Positions 39,918 through 48,846 of a stretch of 64,000 bases of DNA are shown here, piece after piece. Under the pieces are notes generated by a model. The model made no database searches. It was not told the origin of the DNA and saw only the letters and a list, made by a program, of their open reading frames with translations. Each line of letters opens with the position of its first letter. Positions within the stretch are counted from its first letter, which is position 1. A program made the position numbers and the translations under genes. Source of the DNA: Nocardioides faecalis (GTDB taxonomy: Bacteria; Actinomycetota; Actinomycetes; Propionibacteriales; Nocardioidaceae); NCBI RefSeq assembly GCF_018388425.1, contig NZ_CP074406.1, positions 496,001 to 560,000 of the forward strand. Direction: 5' to 3'.

Positions 39918-40943
39918 ATGGCGGGTGGATACCTACCCGGCATGCCGCGCCTTCGTCGTACGTCACCGGACCAGCCGGGGTGGACCCGGCGCCGGGCCGG
40001 GCGCGGCTTCGTGCACCTCGACGAGACCGGGCGCCCGCTGCCCGACGAGCTCGCGGATCGCTGCAAGAAGCTGGTGATCCCGCCTGCCTGGAAGGAGGTG
40101 TGGATCTGCCCGCACCCCAACGGCCACCTGCAGGCGGTGGGCACCGACGACGCCGGCCGACGGCAGTACCTGTACCACCCGGTGTGGACCGAGCAGCGGG
40201 CCGCGGCCAAGCACGAACGGGTGCTCGGCTTCGGCCGCGCCCTGCCGCGGCTGCGGGAGAAGGTGACCGCGGACCTGGCCGAGCAGAGCGACCAGATCCG
40301 CTACACCAGCGCGCTGGCGGTGCGGATGCTCGACCTCGGCTGCTTCCGGATCGGCAACGACGTCTACAACGCCGAGTACGGCAGCTTCGGGCTGACCACG
40401 CTGGGCCGCGAGCACGTCCGACGCCAGGGCGGGAAGCTCATCTTCGAGTTCGTCGGCAAGTCCGGGGTCGAGCACCACGTCGAGATCGACGACCCGATCG
40501 TGGTGCCGGCCTTGGAGCGGCTGCGCCGGCGCCGCAACGCCGAGCGGCTGTTCAGCTACTGCTGTGACGGGACGTGGCGCTCGCTGAGTGGCAGCGACGT
40601 CAACGACTACCTGCGCGAGGCGAGCGGGGTGGACGCCACCGCCAAGGACTTCCGCACCTGGCACGCCACCGTGCTGGCCGCCGCCGGCCTGGCCACCGCG
40701 CCGGGCCCCGAGGCGAGCAAGACCGCCCGCAAGCGCGCGGTCGCCGGGGTGATGCGGGAGGTCGCCGACTTCCTCGGCAACACCCCCACCCTGGCGCGCT
40801 CCTCCTACGTCGACCCGCGCATCGTCGACCTCTACGACGAGGGCCGCACCATCGCGAACGCCGTACGACGCAAGCACCCCGACCCCGACACCCGGCAGCT
40901 GGCACTCGAGCGGGCCACGCTGCGGCTGCTCAAGGAGGACTGA
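39918..40943 (+). CDS. DNA topoisomerase IB
   Basis: The product has 341 residues. This is a bacterial poxvirus-type topoisomerase, which relaxes supercoils through a 3'-phosphotyrosine link. Candidate catalytic residues are R136 (ALAVRMLD), K181 (FVGKSG), R246 and H249 (FRTWHA) and the nucleophile Y297 (ARSSYVDP). The length is normal for the family. A second ATG at 39942 (MPRLRR) is an alternative start. The neighbouring DUF222 gene is divergent; no link between them is apparent. Confidence 0.93.
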   Translation: MAGGYLPGMPRLRRTSPDQPGWTRRRAGRGFVHLDETGRPLPDELADRCKKLVIPPAWKEVWICPHPNGHLQAVGTDDAGRRQYLYHPVWTEQRAAAKHERVLGFGRALPRLREKVTADLAEQSDQIRYTSALAVRMLDLGCFRIGNDVYNAEYGSFGLTTLGREHVRRQGGKLIFEFVGKSGVEHHVEIDDPIVVPALERLRRRRNAERLFSYCCDGTWRSLSGSDVNDYLREASGVDATAKDFRTWHATVLAAAGLATAPGPEASKTARKRAVAGVMREVADFLGNTPTLARSSYVDPRIVDLYDEGRTIANAVRRKHPDPDTRQLALERATLRLLKED

Positions 40944-40949
40944 GAAAAA

Positions 40950-40983
40950 CACCGACGGACCCGGTCGCCCGGGCCCGTCGGTG
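40950..40983 (-). terminator. Terminator of serC
   Basis: CACCGACGG (40950-40958) pairs with CCGTCGGTG (40975-40983). On the minus strand the stem is followed by five T (the A-run at 40945-40949 read in reverse), so it is a good intrinsic terminator for serC. It lies just after the topoisomerase gene and may also end that transcript. Confidence 0.85.
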
Positions 40984-41006
40984 GGTGCAGGTCACTGCAT
41001 CGATGT

Positions 41007-42143
<1,137 letters not shown>

Positions 42144-42197
42144 TCAGAGTGCGGGGGAGAGGCTGACGACGCTGTCAGGATCTGCGGTGTCCTCAGT

Positions 42198-42225
42198 GTG
42201 ACAGGCCGGTGACGCACGCGATAAT
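42198..42225 (+). promoter_or_regulatory. Strong promoter of the GNAT gene
   Basis: GTGACA (42198-42203) and GATAAT (42220-42225) are separated by 16 bases, and each matches five of six bases of the sigma-70 consensus. The -10 box ends 9 bases before the ATG at 42235, so the leader would be only a few bases or none. Confidence 0.75.
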
Positions 42226-42234
42226 CGACTCCTC

Positions 42235-42744
42235 ATGGACCAGCCCCTCGCCGCGAAGCACCCTCAGGCGCACCCCCTGACGCTCCGCGTCGTCGGTTAC
42301 GGCCACCCCGATGCCACCGCGCTGATCGCCCGGGTCCAGGCCGAGTACGTCGCGCGCTACGGCTCCCCGGACGAGGCGCCGATCGACCCGGCCCTCTTCG
42401 ATCCGCCGGCCGGGCTGTTCCTCCTCGCCTACGACGGCACCACCCCGGTGGCCACCGGCGCCTGGCGCCGCTCGCCCGTGCGGGCGCTGGGCGGGACCAA
42501 CGCCGTGGAGGTCAAGCGGATGTACGTCGTACCGGAGCACCGCGGGCGGGGCGCGGCGCGAGCCGTGCTCGCCGAGCTGGAGCGCACCGCCGCGGACGCC
42601 GGGCACGACCTGGCCGTGCTGGAGACGGGGTTGAAGCAGCCGGAGGCGATCGCGCTGTACCGCAGCTGCGGCTATGTCGAGGTGCCCGGCTTCGGGCACT
42701 ACGCAGGCTCCCCGCTCTCGCGCTGCTTCGGCAAGCGGCTCTGA
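42235..42744 (+). CDS. GNAT family N-acetyltransferase
   Basis: The product has 169 residues. The acetyl-CoA-binding motif is VKRMYVVPEHRGRGAARAVL (Q/RxxGxG/A form RGRGAA). The C-terminal LYRSCGYVEVPGFGHY is also typical. It should acetylate a small molecule or protein; the substrate is unknown. It is driven by its own promoter and is followed closely by a convergent lipoprotein gene. Confidence 0.9.
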   Translation: MDQPLAAKHPQAHPLTLRVVGYGHPDATALIARVQAEYVARYGSPDEAPIDPALFDPPAGLFLLAYDGTTPVATGAWRRSPVRALGGTNAVEVKRMYVVPEHRGRGAARAVLAELERTAADAGHDLAVLETGLKQPEAIALYRSCGYVEVPGFGHYAGSPLSRCFGKRL

Positions 42745-42763
42745 CCAGCCGGCTGCGGGCGCC

Positions 42764-43330
42764 TCAGCCCGACGCGTGGGCGGAGTCGACGACGAGGGCG
42801 GCCACCGCCGCGGCGTGGGTGCCGCAGAAGTCCGGCGCGGCTGCCTCGGCCGTCGCGTCCAGGTCGAGCAGCAGCCAGAACCCATCGGCGTCGACCTGCA
42901 GGAAGCACCGGCTGTCCTGACCGCCCTGCACGTAGCCGGTGTGCTCGCCGACCGGGACCGTGCTCTTGCCTTCGGTCAGCACGGCCTCCGACGGTGGTCG
43001 CCACAACATGACCTCGAGCGACTCCCGGTCCGTGCTCCAGGTGCACTTCGGCCGCCGGGGGTCGGCATCGTCGGGCTCGGCGACGACGTCCCGGCCCGTG
43101 TCCTGGCCCGTGTCCTGGCCCGTCTCCCGGTCGAGTCCCAAGGCCTGGGCGACCTGGTCCTCGGTCAGCAACGCGCAGGGGTCGAGCCGTTGCCACCACG
43201 TTCCGGTGTCCGCCTCCGCGTCGGCCTCGTCGGATGCGCAGGCGGACAGCGCTGCGGAGCAGACGGCGACCAGGGCGACACCGAGGGTGGCGGCACGTCG
43301 AGGTCGGGTCCGTCCGCTCAGGCCAGGCAT
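42764..43330 (-). CDS. DUF3558-like lipoprotein
   Basis: The product has 188 residues from the ATG at 43330 (MPGLSGRTRPRR). The signal peptide ends in a lipobox, LSAC, so the mature protein is lipid-anchored outside the membrane. The region DPCALLTEDQVAQALG with a later CTW matches the DUF3558 family. A short GQDTGQDTGRD repeat (12-base DNA repeat near 43090-43130) lies in the middle. Divergent from the next pair, it may belong with them, but this is only positional. Confidence 0.75.
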   Translation of the reverse strand: MPGLSGRTRPRRAATLGVALVAVCSAALSACASDEADAEADTGTWWQRLDPCALLTEDQVAQALGLDRETGQDTGQDTGRDVVAEPDDADPRRPKCTWSTDRESLEVMLWRPPSEAVLTEGKSTVPVGEHTGYVQGGQDSRCFLQVDADGFWLLLDLDATAEAAAPDFCGTHAAAVAALVVDSAHASG

Positions 43331-43475
43331 GCCCTGCACGGTCTCCGGGGAGCGCGGGCCGCAAACCCGGCCGCACCGCGACCCACGGCGACGCCGAAGT
43401 TTGCCGGTCACCGGAGCGGGCACGCGTCGGGTCACGACAGCCGTGACGCCTTCGACCTGTGGGGGGACGAGACCG

Positions 43476-43886
43476 ATGTTCGCCGAACCGCTGCCAGAGC
43501 ACGTGCAGACCAGGCTGCACGCGTTCGAGGAGGCCCTCGTCGACCTGCGCACGCGGCGCGTCCGGCTGGAGGCCATCGAGCTTCCGGACGCGCCGGGTCC
43601 CGACCCCGCGGACCTGGCGCGGGCCGCCGGCCGCCCGGACGCGCCCCCGGAGCTGCGTGCCGTCGGACGTGCGGTGGCCGAGGGACGGGCCAGCTGGGAC
43701 GACGTGCTCGCCGGCCGTGTGGACGCCGCCCCCGAGGTCGGTGCCCTGTTCGCGGCCAGCCGCGAGCGGTTCGCCGAGCTGTGGGAGCGCGGTCGCGCGG
43801 AGGACGAGCGGTTGGAGGACGAGCGGCGGGAGTCCGGGAGTCACGACGCCGGCACAGGACGTACGGAAGGGGACGGTCGTGGGTGA
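43476..43886 (+). CDS. Small helical protein, possible partner of the next gene
   Basis: The product has 136 residues from an ATG after a GGGGGGA site. It is charged and largely helical (LPEHVQTRLHAFEEALVDLRTRRVRLEAIE, then a second helix near the C-terminus). It has no signal peptide, and I recognise no family. It overlaps the next gene by 8 bases. Size, helical content and position suggest a partner or chaperone of the WxG-containing protein, in the way of type VII secretion pairs (inference). Confidence 0.6.
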   Translation: MFAEPLPEHVQTRLHAFEEALVDLRTRRVRLEAIELPDAPGPDPADLARAAGRPDAPPELRAVGRAVAEGRASWDDVLAGRVDAAPEVGALFAASRERFAELWERGRAEDERLEDERRESGSHDAGTGRTEGDGRG

Positions 43887-45003
43887 GGGGTTCTACGTCG
43901 AGGAGGCGCACGTCGCCGGCTACGGCGAGATGGCAGACGAGGTGCACGGACAGCTGATCCGCTGTCTGGTGCACAACCACGAGGCCCGCCCCACGCAGGG
44001 CTACACGGGACTGATGTCCGTGCTGTCGGGGCCGCTGGACACCTACGTCAGCAGCATCCACGAGCGGGTCGCGCCGCTGAGCACGCTCGTCGGGCAGCTG
44101 CGCAACGAGCTGGTCGCGGCGGCGTGGGACTACCACGGCACGGACCGCTCGGTGTACGAGGAGTTCCACCGCAACCCGCTGATCCCCAGCGACGGCCACG
44201 TCACCATCAAGGACTTCCCGAGCGCGGTGGCGTACTCCGCGGGCACCGAGCCGGTGCTGGAGGCACCGGAACACGAGGACCCGCCGATCGCCGCCCTCGT
44301 CGACGAGGTGGGCGGTTCGATCAACGTCATCGACTGGGTGATCGAGCACGTCGCCGGGTTCTCCCCGGTCGAGAAGATCGTCGAGCCGCTCTCGGGGAAC
44401 TGGGCCGAGCTCGAGCGTGCTGCCGAGGTGCTCACCCAGGTCGGCGACGGCTACGAGCAGTGCGCGGCGAACCTGACGGCTCAGCTGGGTCGCCTCGGCG
44501 CGCGCTGGAACGGCGGCGCCGCCCTCACCTTCGAGGACCACACGACGCGGCTCGGTGAGGCGATCGCCATCGAGGGACCGATCAACCGGCTCGTGGGCTA
44601 CGTGCTCACCGAGATCGCCGGCGAGATCGAGGCCGCCGCGGAGTTCATGGTGTCCAGCTTGAAGACCGCGGTGGACAAGATCGGCAAGACGGTGGCGACC
44701 GCGTGGGTGCCCGGCGTCGGCTGGTACCGGGTCTACGACACCGCCCGCACCGTGATCGACGTCTTCCTCGAGGCCAAGGAGCTCGTCGAGTCCATCGAGG
44801 AAGCCATCGAGCAGGTCGAGGCTGTCCTGGAGGCGGTGAACGACCCGGTCGGGTTCGCCACCGACAAGGCACGGGAGGTGCTGGGCCCCTACCTCGACGG
44901 TGCCCAGGTCGCCGGCGACCTCGCGCAGCTCGACCCGAGTGCGCTCACCGACGCGCCCGACACGGCGTACGACGTCGGCGACGCCCCGCGCCGCGCCGGC
45001 TGA
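43879..45003 (+). CDS. WxG-motif protein, possible type VII secretion substrate
   Basis: The product has 374 residues from a GTG at 43879, 5 bases after AAGGGGA. No signal peptide is visible. Residues 175-250 look like a WXG100 helical hairpin, with W210-N211-G212 at the turn. A second, similar helical region lies near 45-95 with AAAWDYHG. The C-terminal part (260-345) is amphipathic helical sequence. Longer proteins with WXG100-like domains can be ESX substrates or toxins, but no toxin domain, export signal YxxxD/E or ESX core gene is evident here. The call is tentative. Confidence 0.55.
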   Translation: MGEGFYVEEAHVAGYGEMADEVHGQLIRCLVHNHEARPTQGYTGLMSVLSGPLDTYVSSIHERVAPLSTLVGQLRNELVAAAWDYHGTDRSVYEEFHRNPLIPSDGHVTIKDFPSAVAYSAGTEPVLEAPEHEDPPIAALVDEVGGSINVIDWVIEHVAGFSPVEKIVEPLSGNWAELERAAEVLTQVGDGYEQCAANLTAQLGRLGARWNGGAALTFEDHTTRLGEAIAIEGPINRLVGYVLTEIAGEIEAAAEFMVSSLKTAVDKIGKTVATAWVPGVGWYRVYDTARTVIDVFLEAKELVESIEEAIEQVEAVLEAVNDPVGFATDKAREVLGPYLDGAQVAGDLAQLDPSALTDAPDTAYDVGDAPRRAG

Positions 45004-45029
45004 TCGGCCCGGACCCGTCGGACGCAGAG

Positions 45030-45090
45030 GTGCGGGTGAGGCGCCCAGCACCCCACCCGCACCGACGACCTGCGGCGAACGCCGGTCGTC
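45030..45090. terminator. Two hairpins between convergent genes
   Basis: GTGCGGGTG (45030-45038) pairs with CACCCGCAC (45054-45062). GACGACC (45064-45070) pairs with GGTCGTC (45084-45090), with an inner GGCG/CGCC. Both lie in the 103-base gap between convergent genes. No U-run follows either, so they are only weak terminator candidates. Confidence 0.4.
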
Positions 45091-45106
45091 CCGCTCCTGC
45101 GGCGGA

Positions 45107-46201
45107 TCAGCGGATCACGGACAGCGAACCCTCCCCGAAGAGGGGCCCCGTGACGTAGATGCCCTTCCGGCCGACGTCGACGCCGCCGGGCAGCACCAGC
45201 TTGCCGGCCGCGAGCTCGCGGATCTTGGTCCGGCCCTTGGCCTTGGTGATCCGGTACAGGCCGCCGATCTCGGCACCCGGGATCGGCGGGTCGGACTCGG
45301 CTGCCAGCCAGCTCAGCTTCGACATCGACACCGCGTAGACGGACTTCTTGGTGCCGGCGAGGTCGACGATGCTGGTCAGCCCGTCGGCGTAGCGCCGACA
45401 CGGGCCGCGGCGCGGCTTCTCCGGGTCGCAGGTGGCGTTGACGGTGCCCGGCTTGATCCGCCACACCTGGGAGGTGCCCGGCGTGGCCGGGAAGCCGCGC
45501 AGCTCGCCGACGTACCAGTAGCCGTCGGGGCCGACCGCGACGGACGTCGGGACGGCCTCGCTGGGCACCGGGCCCGGCAGGCCGAGCTCCGGGGGTCCTT
45601 CGACGACGCGGGTCTTGAGGCGGGCGACGGTGACCGTCCTGCCGTTCGGCCACCACCGGACCAGGTCGTTGTTGGCGGCGTCGGCGATGAGCACGCTGCC
45701 GTCACGCAGCGCGGCGATGCCGAAGGGGTTGGTCTCGCCGGGCAGGTTCTCGAGGTCGTAGGGGTCGGGGTCCTTCGCCTGGTAGGCGACGAGGTCGAGC
45801 CTTGCCTTGGGTGCGGCCCAGCCGGGCCGCCACTCGTACAGCGTCGACTCGCCGGGGACCGGAGGGCCGCCGGGCTCCCCGCCGACGCCGGCGAGCACGT
45901 AGACCCGGCCCTTCCGCCCGGCAGCCACAGCCGGTGAGCTCCCCGGTACGGCGCCCAGGCGCACGACCTTGGCCGGCTTCTTCTTGCGCCGCTCGATGAC
46001 GAGGCTGAAGCTGCCGTCGCTCTCGCTGACCAACGTCCGGCCCTTGCCCAGCGTGTCGACGCCGCGGGGTCCGTCGAGACCGCCGACGACCACGCGCGGG
46101 TCGGGGTCGGTGTGTCGTGCCTGCGCCGTGCCCGGTGTCGTGAGGGTCGCGGCCAACACCGTGGCCACCCCCACTGCACCGATCGTCGTGAGTCTGCCCA
46201 T
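45107..46201 (-). CDS. Secreted ScyD/ScyE-family protein
   Basis: The product has 364 residues with a signal peptide (about 1-28, AQA cleavage). The mature protein has propeller-like repeats (GLDGPRGVDTLGKGRTLVSE, ETNPFGIAALRDGSVLIADAANNDLVRW, VPTSVAVGPDGYWYVGEL) typical of the ScyD/ScyE family. In cyanobacteria such genes sit in the scytonemin cluster; in actinobacteria they are secreted proteins of unknown role. It lies downstream of an MFS gene with a 112-base gap that shows nothing else. Confidence 0.85.
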   Translation of the reverse strand: MGRLTTIGAVGVATVLAATLTTPGTAQARHTDPDPRVVVGGLDGPRGVDTLGKGRTLVSESDGSFSLVIERRKKKPAKVVRLGAVPGSSPAVAAGRKGRVYVLAGVGGEPGGPPVPGESTLYEWRPGWAAPKARLDLVAYQAKDPDPYDLENLPGETNPFGIAALRDGSVLIADAANNDLVRWWPNGRTVTVARLKTRVVEGPPELGLPGPVPSEAVPTSVAVGPDGYWYVGELRGFPATPGTSQVWRIKPGTVNATCDPEKPRRGPCRRYADGLTSIVDLAGTKKSVYAVSMSKLSWLAAESDPPIPGAEIGGLYRITKAKGRTKIRELAAGKLVLPGGVDVGRKGIYVTGPLFGEGSLSVIR

Positions 46202-46313
46202 CGGGGCCCTCCCCGGATTGATGGATGTCGGATCGACACCCCAGGCCTACCGGAGCGGCGACGTCGCCGTCATGACCCACCGGGGGGACGACTCGTGGCG
46301 CCCGGCACGGTCC

Positions 46314-47573
46314 TCAGGCGCGGTCGACGACCACGTCCCGCCCGGCCAGGTAGCCGGCGGCGACCTGCGCCAGGCCGAGTGCGACGAGCAGGGCGCAGGG
46401 CAGCGACCAGGTGTCGGAGACGTCGTGCAGCACCCCGACGAGGAACGGTCCGGCGGCGGCCAGCAGGTAGCCGATGCTCTGCGCCATCGTGGACAGCGCG
46501 GCCGCGCCGGCGACGGTCGTGGTGCGCATCGCGAAGAAGGACAGCACCACCGGGAACACCGCGCCGCCGGCCCCGAGCAACGCCGCCCAGACCCAGGCGC
46601 CGCCGGCGGGGGCGAGCCACAGCCCGGCCCAGCCGGCCATGCTCAGCGCGGTCAGCCCCGCCACCAGGTGCCCCTGGTGCCGCAGCCGGCCGGCGATGCT
46701 CGGCGCCACGAAGAACAGCGGCACCCCGATCATGATGCTGACCGCCAGCAGCAGGCCGGCGGTCTCGTCGCTGAACCCCGCGGCGGCGTACACGCTGGGC
46801 AGCCAGCTCATCATCACGTAGGCGAACACCGACTGGGTGCCGAACAGCACGGTGACCGCCCAGGCGGTCGGGTTGCGCCACAGCGCCAGGTCGCCGCGGG
46901 TGTCGTGGGCGCGGCTGCGCCGCCAGCAGTACGGCACCCAGGCCAGTGCCGCGGCGAGCGCGACCACCGCCCAGGCTCCCAGCCCCACCTGCCAGAGGCC
47001 GGTGGCGTTCGCGATCGGGACGGTCAGCGCCGCGCCGGCCGCCGAGCCCAGCGCCAGGGCCGCGGTGTAGGCGCCGGTCACCGGACCCACGCGGGTGGGG
47101 AAGTGCTCCTTGACGATCGCCGGGACCAGCACGTTGGCGAAGGCGATGCCGGCGCAGGCGACCAGGGTGCCGGCGACCAGCGCCGGGGTGCCGCCGACGA
47201 CGCGCAGCACCAGGCCGCCGGTCAGCAGCACCAGCGAGACCGCGAGGCCGCGGTCGACCCCGACCCGGCGGGTGAGCACCATCGCGGTGGCGCCGACGCC
47301 GGCGAAGCAGAGCACCGGCAGCGAGGTGAGCACGCCGGCCGTGGTGGCGGAGAGCCCCTGCTCCCGCAGGGGGTCGAGCATCGCGCCGAGGCTGGTGATC
47401 GCCAGCCGCAGGTTGAGGGCGACGAGCAGCACCGCGAGGGCGAGCAGCACCCCACGGCGGCGCGGCGCCGCGGCCGGGTCGGGCACGGCCTGCAGCCCGA
47501 TGGCCACCGGATCGCCGGGACGCGGCCGCGCAGCACAGCGGTGCCGCCTCGTCGCGGCCGCGGGACGGACCAT
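46314..47573 (-). CDS. MFS transporter (CynX/NimT-like)
   Basis: The product has 419 residues from the ATG at 47573. About twelve membrane helices are visible. The first helix region (LNLRLAITSLGAML) is typical of CynX/NimT-type cyanate or nitroimidazole transporters. Upstream of the ATG there is no ribosome site, but TACGCT lies 6 bases before it, so a leaderless transcript is likely. The substrate cannot be told. Confidence 0.82.
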   Translation of the reverse strand: MVRPAAATRRHRCAARPRPGDPVAIGLQAVPDPAAAPRRRGVLLALAVLLVALNLRLAITSLGAMLDPLREQGLSATTAGVLTSLPVLCFAGVGATAMVLTRRVGVDRGLAVSLVLLTGGLVLRVVGGTPALVAGTLVACAGIAFANVLVPAIVKEHFPTRVGPVTGAYTAALALGSAAGAALTVPIANATGLWQVGLGAWAVVALAAALAWVPYCWRRSRAHDTRGDLALWRNPTAWAVTVLFGTQSVFAYVMMSWLPSVYAAAGFSDETAGLLLAVSIMIGVPLFFVAPSIAGRLRHQGHLVAGLTALSMAGWAGLWLAPAGGAWVWAALLGAGGAVFPVVLSFFAMRTTTVAGAAALSTMAQSIGYLLAAAGPFLVGVLHDVSDTWSLPCALLVALGLAQVAAGYLAGRDVVVDRA

Positions 47574-47579
47574 CCGACG

Positions 47580-47585
47580 AGCGTA
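47580..47585 (-). promoter_or_regulatory. -10 box of a probable leaderless transcript
   Basis: On the minus strand TACGCT ends 6 bases before the ATG at 47573, and no Shine-Dalgarno sequence lies between them. Confidence 0.45.
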
Positions 47586-47712
47586 GGCAGACCCTGATGA
47601 TCGGAGGGAGACGGAGCCGGTCCGTGCGGCTCTCGCCCGCGAGCCGGCCTCGTGCTCGTGGGTTTCTCGGACAGGTTGCTGCAGACCGGCCCCGCAAAGG
47701 CGTCCCGACCGC

Positions 47713-47718
47713 CACAAT
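47713..47718 (+). promoter_or_regulatory. -10 box of a possible leaderless transcript
   Basis: CACAAT lies 6 bases before the GTG at 47725. It is the same box and spacing as at 31783. Confidence 0.4.
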
Positions 47719-47724
47719 GCCCTG

Positions 47725-48630
47725 GTGACCCGCCTCTCCCTGCGCCGCGCGGCCGCGCTGCTCGCGCTCGTGCTCACTGCCCCCGCCCTCGTGCTCGGCA
47801 GCGCCACGCTGCCCGCCCAGGCGACGTCCCCGGCGACGTCCGCCCGGGCGAGCACGACGAGCGTCGAGGGCTTCGTCGACCTGGAGCACCGCGGCGACTA
47901 CGTCCGGCCCGGCTTCACCCTCGCGTTGTGCCGTCAGGAGTGCTTCGACGCGAAGGGCAACATCGTCCCGGCGCGCACCGGGGCGGCGGGCGTCCCGTTC
48001 GTCACGACGGTCGCCGCGGGGGTGAGCGACTTCCGGGTCGACACCACCGGGGCCGCCGAGCTGCCCGCGGGCACCTACCGCGCTGCCGTGCGCTTCGGCG
48101 CCGGCAAGGGGTGGGGCTATCTGCTGGTCCCGGCCAAGATCAGCGCGGACGACCTGCTCACTCCCACCTTCTCCCGGGGCACGGCGTGGCAGGTGCGCTC
48201 CGGTGTGGTCAACAAGGTGTGGGCCGACCTCGTGGTCGGGCACAAGCCCGGGATCAGGACCGACGTGGGCATCATCCAGTGGCGCGGGGTGAACTATGGC
48301 GCGGGCACCTACATCGAGTCCGTCCGCATCGGGGTCTGGGACGCCACCCCCACCACCAAGGTGAGGTTCACGGTCCACGGCTGCCAGGGCAAGGTCGTGA
48401 AGACGAAGACGGTCCGCAAGCCGAAGCGGAAGAACTACCGGCTCACCCTGCCGCTGCCGGCCGACAAGGTCGGCGGACGCTTCCGGATCCGGGTGGTGAC
48501 CACGCAGAAGGGCCTGCCCCGCGAGGTCGTCACCTGGGGGCCGTACACGGCCAAGCAGCGCGGTTGGAAGGCCAATTGCTCGGGCATGAAGAAGGCGAAG
48601 AAGGCGAAGAAGGCGCGCGCCGGGCGGTAG
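47725..48630 (+). CDS. Secreted protein of unknown function with Lys-rich tail
   Basis: The product has 301 residues from a GTG. A signal peptide (about 1-36, AQA cleavage) is clear. The mature part is strand-rich with Cys pairs (LCRQEC near 73-78, and single Cys at HGC and NCS), and it ends in a Lys/Ala-rich tail (MKKAKKAKKARAGR). I recognise no family. The tail may bind anionic wall polymers (inference). The gene stands alone between divergent and co-directional transporter genes. Confidence 0.7.
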   Translation: MTRLSLRRAAALLALVLTAPALVLGSATLPAQATSPATSARASTTSVEGFVDLEHRGDYVRPGFTLALCRQECFDAKGNIVPARTGAAGVPFVTTVAAGVSDFRVDTTGAAELPAGTYRAAVRFGAGKGWGYLLVPAKISADDLLTPTFSRGTAWQVRSGVVNKVWADLVVGHKPGIRTDVGIIQWRGVNYGAGTYIESVRIGVWDATPTTKVRFTVHGCQGKVVKTKTVRKPKRKNYRLTLPLPADKVGGRFRIRVVTTQKGLPREVVTWGPYTAKQRGWKANCSGMKKAKKAKKARAGR

Positions 48631-48846
48631 CTCTCCCGCCGGCGCCAAGCCGGCACCCGACGGTCTACGGCGGCCCGCCGTACCCGGCCTGGTGATAGTT
48701 TCTCGAGGTTGCGCACGACCCCCGGGACCTCGCCCGGCCGGCCCAGGCCGGCGGCGTCGTCCCGGCCGCCCTCCCGAGGGCTGCGCGGCATCTCTTCCGC
48801 CGGACGTGCCCGCCCGGCGGCCAGTCCTGCAAGGAGCCCTGCCCCG

